A DNA stretch of 21,067 nucleotides from JAVVEZ01 sp032250895 (lineage in GTDB: Bacteria; Pseudomonadota; Gammaproteobacteria; Pseudomonadales; Pseudohongiellaceae). Each line of letters begins with the position of its first letter. Within the stretch, counting starts at the first letter, position 1. Under the pieces are notes generated by a model. The model did not search any database and was not told where the DNA came from. It saw nothing but the letters and a program-made list of their open reading frames with translations. Location of the stretch: positions 1 to 21,067 of the forward strand of contig JAVVEZ010000063.1 in NCBI GenBank assembly GCA_032250895.1, in the 5' to 3' direction. This document shows positions 8,112 to 15,847 of this stretch, piece by piece. The position numbers and the translations under genes were made by a program.

Positions 8112-9182
8112 ATGGCAGGAGATATAGACGCACGCTTCAAACTCGACTGGCCGGGCTTTTCCGTGGATGTGAATCTGACACTGCCCGGTCGGGGCGTCAC
8201 TGCGCTATTTGGACCTTCCGGTTCGGGCAAGAGCACGCTGCTGCGTTGCATCGCCGGGCTCGAACGCGCCCCGCAGGGGCGGCTCGTCGTCGCTGATGAG
8301 GTCTGGCAGGATGCCGACCGCTGGCTTCCGACTCATCAGCGGCCCATCGGCTATGTGTTCCAGGAGTCCAGCCTGTTCGCTCACCTGTCGGTGCTGGGCA
8401 ACCTGCGCTACGGCATGAAGCGCAACGCGGAGCCACAGCGGGTGAGTCTCGACCAGGCCATTGACCTGCTGGGCATCGGCCATTTGCTCGACCGCAAGCC
8501 GGATTTGCTTTCTGGCGGCGAACGCCAGCGGGTGGGCATGGCCCGGGCTCTGGCCGTCAGTCCGCGTCTGCTGCTGATGGATGAGCCGCTGGCTGCGCTG
8601 GACATGAAACGCAAGCAGGAAATCCTGCCTTATCTGGAGCGTCTGCATGATGAGTTGGACATCCCGGTGATCTATGTCAGCCATGCGCCGGACGAGGTCG
8701 TGCGGCTGGCTGACCACCTGGTGGTGATGGATGAGGGCAGGGTGGTCGCGGATGGCCCGCTGGCGGATACGCTGACCCGCCTCGACCTGCCCGTCCGGCT
8801 GGGGGAAGATGCCGGCACCATCCTCGATGCAGCAGTGGGCGCAGTAGATGCAGACTGGCATCTGATGCGCGTGGACTTTGCGGGCGGCAGCCTGTGGGCC
8901 AGAGATCACGGCTTGCCGCTCGGCCACCGCGTCCGGGTACGGGTTCTGGCCCGGGATGTGAGCCTGGTTGGACAGCCCGGGACGAGCAGCATTCAGAATG
9001 TGCTGCCCGCCTGTGTCGATGCGATCGGTGACGACGAGCATCCGGGACTCGCGCTGGTGCGCGTGCGCATCGGCGAGGCGGTATTGCTGGCCAGACTGAC
9101 GAAGCGGGCCGCTGCAGCCCTCGGTGTGAAACCGGGTCTTGCGCTATGGGTGCAGGTGAAGTCGGTGGCGCTGATGGAATGA
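8112..9182 (+). CDS. modC: Molybdate ABC transporter ATP-binding protein
   Basis: Cytoplasmic ATPase powering molybdate import, 356 residues. Walker A is GPSGSGKST (about 34-42), the signature LSGGERQRVGMARAL begins near 133, Walker B is LLLMDEP (about 153-159), and the H-loop region is YVSHAPDE. A C-terminal TOBE (molybdate-binding) domain covers about residues 290-354, as usual for ModC. It begins one base after the modB stop, so it is translationally coupled. Last gene of the operon; the repeat at 9189-9280 starts directly afterwards. Confidence 0.96.
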   Translation: MAGDIDARFKLDWPGFSVDVNLTLPGRGVTALFGPSGSGKSTLLRCIAGLERAPQGRLVVADEVWQDADRWLPTHQRPIGYVFQESSLFAHLSVLGNLRYGMKRNAEPQRVSLDQAIDLLGIGHLLDRKPDLLSGGERQRVGMARALAVSPRLLLMDEPLAALDMKRKQEILPYLERLHDELDIPVIYVSHAPDEVVRLADHLVVMDEGRVVADGPLADTLTRLDLPVRLGEDAGTILDAAVGAVDADWHLMRVDFAGGSLWARDHGLPLGHRVRVRVLARDVSLVGQPGTSSIQNVLPACVDAIGDDEHPGLALVRVRIGEAVLLARLTKRAAAALGVKPGLALWVQVKSVALME

Positions 9183-9188
9183 TGGAAA

Positions 9189-9280
9189 AATCAAAGGGGT
9201 TAGAAAATCAAAGGGGTCAGAGTAATTTGATTTTCATGATTTTCAAGTTACTCTGACCCCTTTGATTCACCCCTTTGATT
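9189..9280. repeat. Long inverted repeat of AATCAAAGGGGT units, copy A
   Basis: Outer arms AATCAAAGGGGT (9189-9200) and ACCCCTTTGATT (9269-9280). Inner arms AATCAAAGGGGTCAGAGTAA (9206-9225) and its perfect complement (9248-9267), leaving a 22-nt AT-rich centre. The element fills the gap between modC and the sugar dehydrogenase and could fold into a long hairpin. A close relative is at 16405-16481. Similar 'AAAGGGGTCAGAGT' repeats are common in gammaproteobacterial genomes and are often found near Y1 (IS200/REP-type) transposases, but none is encoded here. Confidence 0.9.
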
Positions 9281-9303
9281 GCATGGAATGGAGCAGCTTT
9301 ACT

Positions 9304-10506
9304 ATGTCACGCCCTGGTAGATTACTCGTCTTTACGACTTGCATGCTTTTGTGTACGCCTTTGTTCGCCCAGTTTGCCAAGAGTCTGAAACTGGGTGAGG
9401 GTCCCTGGTTTTTTGACACCGGTTCTCCCGTCACCAGAATCAAGGTTTCGGTACTTGTCCGTGGCATGGCGCATCCCTGGGGTATGGCCTTTCTGCCATC
9501 GGGCAACATTCTTGTCGCCGAACGCGCGGGGGCGTTCAGAATCATTCGCGACGGGGTCCTGGACCCTGAACCGGTGGCGGGAGCACCCGCCGTGGCAGAA
9601 GCGGCATCGGGCGGTTTGATGGATGTGGTCCTCCACCCGCAATTCAACAGCAATCGATGGGTGTATTTCACCTATGTGAAAGCAGGGCCGATTCCCCCAG
9701 GGGCCAGCTATAATGCCACGACGGTGATGGCTCGCGGGCGCCTGAACGAGCAGGAAACCGCGCTGACCGAGGTGCGGGATCTGTTCATTGCCGAAGCCTG
9801 GGGAACCGCTCCAGGTGGCCATGGTTCACGCTTGCGCTTTGCCCCTGATGGCACGGTTTTCATGTCATCACCGTTCCGGCGCGATTTTGAAAATCCGCAG
9901 AATCCCATGAGCCATATCAGCAAATTGCTCAGACTCAAGGATGATGGCAGCGTGCCTGCCGATAATCCTTTTGTTGGCACGGAAGGCTATCTGCCGGAAA
10001 TCTGGTCTCTTGGTCATCGCGCCATCGAGGGCCTGGTGTTTCATCCGCAGAGCGGCGAATTATGGGCCAGTGAGCATGGTCCCCAGGGTGGGGATGAGAT
10101 CAACATCATTGCCAGGGGCGCCAATTATGGCTGGCCCCTGGTCAGTTATGGCCGTGATTACGACGGTAGCCGGGTATCCGCCGTTCCCTGGCAGGAGGGT
10201 ATGCAGCAGCCGGAATTGTTCTGGGTACCGTCAATTGCAACGACGGGCATGATGTTCTATACCGGAGACCGATTCCGGCAATGGCAGAATGACCTGTTCG
10301 TGGGTTCGCTCATGACCGGCAGGATTCCCGGCAGCGGCCATATCGAGCGTATCGAGTTCAATGAGTACGGTGAACAGAAACGTGAGCGCCTGTTGCTGGA
10401 ACTGCACCAGCGGGTGCGTGATGTGCAGCAGGGTCCTGATGGCCTGATCTATGTGCTGACCGAAGAAGCTGATGGGGCCCTGCTGGTCATTGAACCGGCC
10501 GCATGA
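9304..10506 (+). CDS. Secreted PQQ-dependent sugar dehydrogenase (GSDH / YliI-Asd-like beta-propeller)
   Basis: Probable periplasmic quinoprotein that oxidises aldose sugars, 400 residues. It starts with a signal peptide (MSRPGRLLVFTTCMLLCTPLFAQ). Glucose/sorbosone dehydrogenase hallmarks are HPWGMAFLPSGNILVAER, GLMDVVLHPQF, GHRAIEGLVFHP and ASEHGPQGGDEINII followed by GANYGWP. The 9304 ATG is chosen because it gives a clean signal peptide and has GGAG about ten bases upstream; upstream in-frame starts (ATG 9283, TTG 9262) run back into the repeat. It stands alone between copy A of the repeat and the MATE-tail fragment. PQQ synthesis genes are not in the window, and substrate is unknown. Confidence 0.9.
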   Translation: MSRPGRLLVFTTCMLLCTPLFAQFAKSLKLGEGPWFFDTGSPVTRIKVSVLVRGMAHPWGMAFLPSGNILVAERAGAFRIIRDGVLDPEPVAGAPAVAEAASGGLMDVVLHPQFNSNRWVYFTYVKAGPIPPGASYNATTVMARGRLNEQETALTEVRDLFIAEAWGTAPGGHGSRLRFAPDGTVFMSSPFRRDFENPQNPMSHISKLLRLKDDGSVPADNPFVGTEGYLPEIWSLGHRAIEGLVFHPQSGELWASEHGPQGGDEINIIARGANYGWPLVSYGRDYDGSRVSAVPWQEGMQQPELFWVPSIATTGMMFYTGDRFRQWQNDLFVGSLMTGRIPGSGHIERIEFNEYGEQKRERLLLELHQRVRDVQQGPDGLIYVLTEEADGALLVIEPAA

Positions 10507-10518
10507 GCGGGCGGGCCG

Positions 10519-10666
10519 TCAGATAATATCTTCTGCCAGTATCCGCCGGAGTCTTTCCGGGCTGCGCCAGCGGCTGCCTTTCAGACGCACGATGAAGGTG
10601 ATGGCAATCATCAGAATCATCAACACGAAGACCAGCCAGGAAACCCTGGGATCGATCGCAAAAACC
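10519..10666 (-). pseudogene. Duplicated 3' fragment of the MATE exporter gene
   Basis: 148 bp matching 16481-16628 at 145 of 148 positions. It encodes the last roughly 48 residues of the MATE protein (ending RSPERLRRILAEDII) with its stop codon, and nothing of the rest. The three differences (10528, 10624, 10648) all fall at third codon positions and leave the protein unchanged. Homology ends abruptly at 10666. The fragment is convergent with the sugar dehydrogenase and 12 nt from its stop. It has no start and is not expected to make a protein. Confidence 0.93.
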
Positions 10667-10690
10667 GTGATTTGGGCGGTGGGGCAGTAT

Positions 10691-10727
10691 ACCTGCATGG
10701 CACAACTGCGTGATGTAAGATGCAGGT
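10691..10727. promoter_or_regulatory. Inverted repeat upstream of the flavocytochrome-nrfA pair
   Basis: Perfect 8-bp arms ACCTGCAT (10691-10698) and ATGCAGGT (10720-10727) with a 21-nt spacer, 49 bp before the first gene's ATG. It could be a regulator site or a leader hairpin. It does not match FNR, NarL or NsrR consensus sequences as I know them. No confident promoter was found. Confidence 0.35.
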
Positions 10728-10776
10728 CAAAATGTGCAGGCAGCGGATCTTCGGAACGCATGGAAAAGGAGCCGGG

Positions 10777-12087
10777 ATGACAGGCAGGGCAGTGGTATGG
10801 ACCGGTCTTTATCTGGCTCTGGTACTGGCGCCGCTTACCCTGTTGCTGTTCATTGCCACGCCACCGAAGGGCGGATTCTGGTGGGAAGTGGCAATTGGTT
10901 GCGGCTTTGCCGCGCTGTCGATGCTGGTCCTGCATTTCTTTCTGACAGCCCGGCTGCGCATTGCCACCGCACCCTTCGGCATTGATGTAATCTACTACTT
11001 CCACCGCTGGCTGGCGTACGTGCTGCTGGTGATGATCCTGTTGCATCCGCTGGTGTTGCTTTGGCTGGATGGCTCCCTGTGGACCCATCTGAGGCAGGAC
11101 CGCAACTGGAGCCTGCAAAGTGGCCTGTGGTCCCTGCTGTGCATGCTGGTGGTCGTGTTTACTTCCGCGTTTCGCAAGCCACTGCGGCTGGCCTATCACC
11201 ATTGGCGGCGCTTGCACCTGGTCCTGGCGCTGGCGGCGGTCGGCTTCGGCTTTGCGCATTTGCACGCGGTCAGTTACTACAGTGCGGCGCCGTTGGCGCA
11301 AGGGTTGTGGCAGCTGATGGCGCTGGCTCTGGTGCTGCTGATACTGCATGTACATCTACTGCGGCCCTGGTTGCTGTTGCGCAAACCCTGGATCGTCAGT
11401 GAAGTACGCATGGAGCAGGGTGATTGTTGCTCGCTGACACTGGAGCCTGAGGGCCACAAGGGCTTCGATTTCAAGCCCGGCCAGTTCGGCTGGCTGAGCC
11501 TGGGGCACACCCCCTTCAGTCTGCAGGAGCATCCGTTTTCATTTGCATCCGCCCCGCGCGCAGATGGCGCAGTGGTGTTCACGATCAAGGCACTGGGCGA
11601 TTTCACGTCCACGCTTGGTTTGCATAATCTGGGCCAGAGGGCATGGGTGGATGCGCCCTATGGCAGGTTCAGCTGCGATCTGTATCCGCAGGCGCCGGGC
11701 TATGTCTTTATCGCCGGCGGTATCGGGGTGGCACCGGTACTGAGCATGCTGGAGGCCCTGGCGGCCCGTGGCGACAGGCGCCACCACCTGTTGTTTGCTG
11801 CCCACAGCCGCTACGACCGTATTCCGCGGCGGCATGATCTGGTGGCACTGTCACAACAATTACAGCTCAAGCCGGTGCCGGTACTGGAAACACCGCCGCC
11901 GGACTGGAATGGGTACAGCGGCTGGATCACTGGCGAGATATTGGCGCGCCATCTGACACCGGACTTTCACCGGCACCAGTGCTTTATCTGCGGCCCCAAG
12001 CCAATGCTGCGGGCGATGGAGCGGATGCTGCGCGAACTGGGTATTCCCGCTGCCAATATCCACAGCGAACTGTTCGACATGGTCTGA
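10777..12087 (+). CDS. NOX/ferric-reductase-like flavocytochrome b (heme-FAD-NAD(P)H oxidoreductase)
   Basis: 436-residue membrane protein predicted to pass electrons from cytosolic NAD(P)H through FAD and two b-hemes across the membrane. The N-terminal half has about six transmembrane helices with two histidine pairs, H76/H90 and H147/H161, each 14 residues apart, as in NOX/FRE proteins. The C-terminal half is a ferredoxin-reductase module: FAD motif HPFSFASAP (252-260), nucleotide-binding GGIGVAP (314-320) and CGPKPM (405-410). The start at 10777 has AAGGAG five bases upstream. The nrfA-like gene begins 13 nt after the stop, with its ribosome-binding site overlapping the end of this gene, so the two are surely co-expressed. 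Role as electron donor to that enzyme is inference. Confidence 0.88.
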   Translation: MTGRAVVWTGLYLALVLAPLTLLLFIATPPKGGFWWEVAIGCGFAALSMLVLHFFLTARLRIATAPFGIDVIYYFHRWLAYVLLVMILLHPLVLLWLDGSLWTHLRQDRNWSLQSGLWSLLCMLVVVFTSAFRKPLRLAYHHWRRLHLVLALAAVGFGFAHLHAVSYYSAAPLAQGLWQLMALALVLLILHVHLLRPWLLLRKPWIVSEVRMEQGDCCSLTLEPEGHKGFDFKPGQFGWLSLGHTPFSLQEHPFSFASAPRADGAVVFTIKALGDFTSTLGLHNLGQRAWVDAPYGRFSCDLYPQAPGYVFIAGGIGVAPVLSMLEALAARGDRRHHLLFAAHSRYDRIPRRHDLVALSQQLQLKPVPVLETPPPDWNGYSGWITGEILARHLTPDFHRHQCFICGPKPMLRAMERMLRELGIPAANIHSELFDMV

Positions 12088-12100
12088 GGAGAGCAACACG

Positions 12101-13336
12101 ATGCGCGAGACCCTGGCAAAACTGTTGGCCGCTGCCACACTGGTGTTGGTGCTGGGTCTTGTGTTGCTGTTTGGCTGGCGTCAGCAGCAGCGCATTGAGC
12201 AGGCCAGCATGACAGTGGATCCTGCCAGTTGGGCTGCGCTGTATCCGCAGCACTACGCCTCCTTCATGCGCACCGCCGACAACTATGGCCGTACTGACCA
12301 CGGCGGCAGCGAACCCTATGACAAGCTCGCCGCCAAGCCCTTTCGCCTGCGCGCTTTCGCCGGCAACGCCTTTGCACTGGACTACAAGGCAGCACGTGGC
12401 CACTACTACGCACAAAGCGACCAGCGTGACAGCCGCCGCACCCGTGAGCGCAACCCGCCCGCCGGCTGTATCAACTGCCATGCAGCAGAAGCACCGGCAC
12501 TGATCGCAACGCTGGGTTGGGAACAGTTGCATGCCATGGACTACAACGCGCTGCGAGGCGACCTGCATTTTGGCAGCGCTTGCAGCGACTGCCATGCCCC
12601 CGACACGATGGCCTTGCAGGTTACCCGGCCTGCCTTGCTGACAGCCCTGCAAAGCCAGGGTGTCGATACCACAGCATTGACGCGCGACGAGCTGCGCACT
12701 TACGTCTGTGCGCAATGCCATGTTGAATATTATTTCACCAGTGCAGGACAACAGCTGGTGTTGCCGTGGGCGCTGGGGCGAGGACTGGAGCAAGTCGAGG
12801 CGTACTACGACAACATCGGATTCAGCGACTGGACCCATGCAGAAACCGGTGCCGCCATGATCAAGATGCAGCATCCGGAAACCGAACTGTATGGCGCCGG
12901 TGTGCATGCGCAGCTCGGTGTCACTTGTGCCGATTGCCACATGCCAGCGGTTACTGAGCAGCGCCTGCGCATCAGCGACCACTGGATTCGTAGCCCCCTG
13001 GTGCAGATCGAGGCCGCCTGCGGCAGTTGCCACGAGCGCGGCACCCCGGATTCACTGCGTGCACGCAGTGTTGCGCTTCAGGACCAAACGGTGGCCCTGC
13101 TGGCTGTTGCCGAAGCGGCACTGACAGACCTGATGGATGCCATTGTTGCTGCTCAGCAAAGCGGTGTTTCAGATGAAGCATTGCGCGAGGCAAGATATGC
13201 CCAGCGCCGTGCGCAACTGCGCTGGGACTTTATCGATGCGGAAAACTCCACGGGCTTCCATGCGGCGGCTGAGGCGCGGCGTCTGCTGGAGGCAGCCGCA
13301 GCACTTGCGCGCGAGGGGACCGCTGCGCTGCAGTAG
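12101..13336 (+). CDS. nrfA: NrfA-like pentaheme cytochrome c nitrite reductase (CxxCH active-site variant)
   Basis: Predicted periplasmic, membrane-anchored enzyme reducing nitrite to ammonium, 411 residues, somewhat shorter than E. coli NrfA (478). An N-terminal hydrophobic helix (about 5-25) precedes five heme-c motifs: CINCH 123-127, CSDCH 161-165, CAQCH 203-207, CADCH 276-280 and CGSCH 307-311. The NrfA catalytic set is present: R99 in AARGHYYA, Y210 in CHVEYYF and H258 in KMQHPE. Calcium ligands E209, Y210, K255 and Q257 are also present. The first motif, the active-site heme, ends in His rather than the usual Lys (CxxCK), as in Campylobacter-type NrfA. GAGGAGAG precedes the ATG. There is no nrfH or nrfBCD; the partner gene is the flavocytochrome. 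Confidence 0.88.
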   Translation: MRETLAKLLAAATLVLVLGLVLLFGWRQQQRIEQASMTVDPASWAALYPQHYASFMRTADNYGRTDHGGSEPYDKLAAKPFRLRAFAGNAFALDYKAARGHYYAQSDQRDSRRTRERNPPAGCINCHAAEAPALIATLGWEQLHAMDYNALRGDLHFGSACSDCHAPDTMALQVTRPALLTALQSQGVDTTALTRDELRTYVCAQCHVEYYFTSAGQQLVLPWALGRGLEQVEAYYDNIGFSDWTHAETGAAMIKMQHPETELYGAGVHAQLGVTCADCHMPAVTEQRLRISDHWIRSPLVQIEAACGSCHERGTPDSLRARSVALQDQTVALLAVAEAALTDLMDAIVAAQQSGVSDEALREARYAQRRAQLRWDFIDAENSTGFHAAAEARRLLEAAAALAREGTAALQ

Positions 13337-13601
13337 CGGGAAGGCAAGAGTCAGCTGTGGTAGTCGCCCATCCGTTCGGGTTACAGCGTTACTTCTTCAA
13401 GGTGGGTCATAACCGTGCTCTTGCCGGGACCTGGCCATTCAATCTCGTTGCCCCGCTTGAATTCCAACAGGGCGGTGCCGGAACGAAAGTGCGGGGGATG
13501 CTACCGAACAGTGCGGTTCTTCCGCCCGTGTTTTATGGACCTGCTGCAAGTTGCCGATTATCATTAACCGCATTTAACAGACCTGATCGAAATTGCTCCG
13601 T
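13337..13601. other. Intergenic region, no gene recognised
   Basis: About 265 bp between the nrfA-like gene and the DUF1592 remnant. Short open frames here show no recognisable protein. No clear terminator was seen. Confidence 0.5.
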
Positions 13602-14490
13602 ATGAACAGCAAGATCATCTCCCGCTCCTTAATTATTGCTGCCCGCACTGTTCCTGCTTTTGCTGTCTGCTCCTGCATCTACTCAGGACGCATTTGACGC
13701 TGAAGAATTTCGCACGGCCATCACTGAGTATTGTACCGAGTGTCATAATTTTGACGATTACGCCGGCGGCGTCGATCTGCGCTCCATTCTTGCCGGCATT
13801 TGTTCGATTACACCAATCTGGGCCGCGGCCGCGGGGCGGGAGGCGAGGGCGACCTGAACGTCAGGCTGCCGGTCACGTCCGGCACCCACAGGATCGGCAT
13901 GACCTTCATCGCCACCAACTATCGCCCGAGCTTCAGCATGATTCACGAATTCGACCGCAAGTCGCTGGAAAACGAAATGCTGCCGGGCATGCACAATCAT
14001 CCCCTGCTTGGCATGTTGCGAATTCAGGGGCCCTTCAATGGCGCCAGACCCCTTGATTCGCCCAGCATGCGGCTGATCTACTCCTGCCGTCCTGCCCAGG
14101 CCAGCGAAATACTCGGTAAGCTGGCACGGCAAGTCTACCGTCGGCCGGTTGCCATGAGTGACATTGAACCCCTGCTCACGTTTTATCAGCAGGGGCGCTT
14201 GCACGAACCCGCCATGTTACAGAGCCAGGTGCTGCGGATGCTGGCCGATCCACGTTCGCAGGCGCTGATTGACAACTTTGCGGTCCAGTGGTTCTACCTG
14301 CGCAACCTGCCGACCACCTTCCCCGACGGTATCTACTACCCAAACTGGGACGATGAGCTGCGGCAATCATTTCGCCGCGAAACCGAACTGTTGTTTGCCA
14401 GCATTGTGCGTGAAGACTGCCCCGTTACCGACCTGCTCGGCCAGGGCGTTTTTTTGCCAACCTCCGGCTTTTCGACATGGGATCTCCTCT
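13602..14490 (+). pseudogene. Remnant of a DUF1592-type (planctomycete-style) cytochrome c protein
   Basis: Fragments of one large secreted protein of the DUF1587/1595/1592/1588/1585 family. An ATG at 13602 starts a signal-like sequence that shifts frame by one base near 13636, continuing LPALFLLLLSAPAS. One c-type heme motif follows (YCTECHNFDDYAGGVDL). Near 13797 the frame changes and jumps to a later region (FDYTNLGRGRGAGGEGD), then DUF1595-like RPAQASEILGKLARQVYRRP. DUF1595 runs directly into DUF1592-like RLHEP...MLADPRSQALIDNFAVQW and LRQSFRRETELLFASIVRED. The frame loses homology soon after TDLLGQG, so the C-terminal domains are absent. At least one frameshift, two internal deletions and a 3' truncation make it non-functional. 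The longest open piece (13800-14918) overruns the antisense membrane-protein gene. Confidence 0.8.
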
Positions 14491-14546
14491 TTTTAATCGT
14501 TGGTTTACTGGCTGATAGTGTGCGGTTGCCGGTAAATAGGCGCCCT

Positions 14547-15341
14547 TCATTCGACCCCCATCAGCTTCGGTGCCGTGGCCAGCCACCAGGGAGACCCCCA
14601 GAAGATATACACGGGGATAGCGAGCGGCAGGTTCCCGGCCACCCAGATCACATAGGCGCGCGGTACTCGCCCATACCGATGCAGGTCATAGGCGAACATT
14701 GGCAGCGCCCAAAGCAGCATGTACAAATCCGCCGACAACGGAAGGGCGTGGGGCAACCAGGCGATGCGGTCGATGGCCGCGGGCAAGGGCAGGAGCGTCG
14801 CGAGGATCATCAGCCGTTTGTGTGTTGCGGGGTCCTTGCGCCGGACCATCAACGCCCAGGCGACGAAAATCGGAAACAGGATGCCGGTCCGAATCTGCGC
14901 CAGTACAAGGTTGGATAAGAGCGTTTTGAGTTCCGCGATGACGTTGCCCGGCACCCGTGCCGGATCGAGACCCCAGACCGAGTGAAAGCTTTCCGGCACC
15001 AGCAGGAATCCGGTGACCACCATGGCGGGCATCAGCACGACGGCAATGAGACCGAGCATCTGGTGGACTGCCCGGCGGTTGGAAGCAACGAGGCTGGTCT
15101 GGGTGAGCAAGAGCAGCACCCACGCGCCCATCAGCACCGCGTGGGCGTGCAAAACCGGCGAAAACGGCGGGCGCTGGCCTGACTGGACAGCGGCGATCTT
15201 CCCCAGCGAGTCGGGGATGAAGCCGACGAGCACGGTAGTCACGATCAGTGCCGCCATGAAGACGAAGATCCAACGCTCGGCTTTCGGCCAGGGTGCAACA
15301 AAGGGGGGCAGAGCCCAATTTTTGTCCACGGATTTTTCCAT
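14547..15341 (-). CDS. Multi-pass membrane protein of unknown function
   Basis: 264 residues with about seven hydrophobic segments, starting after a short polar N-terminus (MEKSVDKNWALPPFVAPW). I do not recognise the family with certainty. The pattern FSPVLHAHAVLMGAWVLLLL and RRAVHQMLGLIAV, with histidines at helix ends, resembles DUF2306-like or cytochrome-b561-like membrane proteins, but heme binding is not shown. ATG 15341 is preceded by GTG 15344; AGAGGAAA upstream suits either. It is convergent with the DUF1592 remnant, and no partner gene lies on its strand. Confidence 0.75.
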   Translation of the reverse strand: MEKSVDKNWALPPFVAPWPKAERWIFVFMAALIVTTVLVGFIPDSLGKIAAVQSGQRPPFSPVLHAHAVLMGAWVLLLLTQTSLVASNRRAVHQMLGLIAVVLMPAMVVTGFLLVPESFHSVWGLDPARVPGNVIAELKTLLSNLVLAQIRTGILFPIFVAWALMVRRKDPATHKRLMILATLLPLPAAIDRIAWLPHALPLSADLYMLLWALPMFAYDLHRYGRVPRAYVIWVAGNLPLAIPVYIFWGSPWWLATAPKLMGVE

Positions 15342-15781
15342 CACGAAATTTCCTCTTTATTTGGTAGTCATGGTGATCACAGGGTTCCTCAGCCTGGCGT
15401 CGGCGCTCGCCGCGGCGGGTGCGGCTGGCGGGCCGGGCTCGCGCCGTGACCCGTGCCAGTGGCTGGATCTTGGATGACCGTCACGTCGGGGTCCTTTCGT
15501 TTTTCTGGATTATTTCTGGATTATTTCTGGAGTTTTTCTGTGGACGAGGCCGTTATCCAGAAGATTATGGATCCCCGGGCTCAGAAGAAAGCCCACGCAA
15601 CACAGCCTTCACCCATGCCAGCCAGTCGGGCACAGCCGGTGGAAGCTGCCCTGCAATGGGGGCTATTCGAGTAGGGAAGGCAGACACAGAAAGTTGATCG
15701 CATCCCTCGGCCGGCCCACGTCCAAAAGGAAAACGCTGTAGGGCAAATATCGCGCGCCGGGGTCTGTAGCACTCTTTTACC
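15342..15781. other. Intergenic region, no gene recognised
   Basis: About 440 bp between the membrane protein and the toxin-antitoxin promoter. It contains a GC-rich part (15390-15470) and three tandem copies of an 11-bp unit, TTCTGGATTAT-like, at 15503-15531. Short open frames here have no recognisable relatives. The leftward promoter of the membrane-protein gene presumably lies in its first 100 bp. Confidence 0.4.
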
Positions 15782-15810
15782 TTGATATAAACGCATAAAT
15801 TAATTATTTT
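15782..15810 (+). promoter_or_regulatory. Likely promoter of the Phd/ParE module
   Basis: TTGATA (15782-15787) and TATTTT (15805-15810) with a 17-bp spacer in an AT-rich stretch that contrasts with its surroundings. The operator palindrome overlaps the -10. Confidence 0.5.
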
Positions 15811-15825
15811 GATCAAAATGATCAA
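15809..15825. promoter_or_regulatory. Palindromic operator of the Phd/ParE module
   Basis: TTGATCA-AAA-TGATCAA, a perfect 7-bp inverted repeat 22 bp before the antitoxin ATG. This is the expected place for autorepression by a Phd-type antitoxin-toxin complex. Confidence 0.6.
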
Positions 15826-15847
15826 TTTTTAGCAAGAGGTGATTTTC

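Noticed and set aside
9262..9303. Earlier starts for the sugar dehydrogenase (TTG 9262, ATG 9283)
   Set aside because: They extend into the AATCAAAGGGGT repeat and put extra residues before a normal signal peptide; ATG 9304 has a suitable ribosome-binding site.
10519..11355. Long minus-strand open frame of 278 codons
   Set aside because: Only its last 48 codons are real (the MATE fragment); the rest is antisense to the flavocytochrome gene and has the low-complexity Gln/Arg-rich look of a shadow frame.
13357..13605. Small plus-strand open frame after the nrfA-like gene
   Set aside because: No recognisable motifs, no good ribosome-binding site and composition unlike a gene.
15503..15531. CRISPR-like tandem repeats
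   Set aside because: The units are 11 bp and directly adjacent, with no spacers; no cas genes are present.
15809..15825. Possible FNR box (TTGAT...ATCAA)
   Set aside because: The half-sites are 7 nt apart instead of the 4 nt needed for FNR, and the site fits a toxin-antitoxin operator better.
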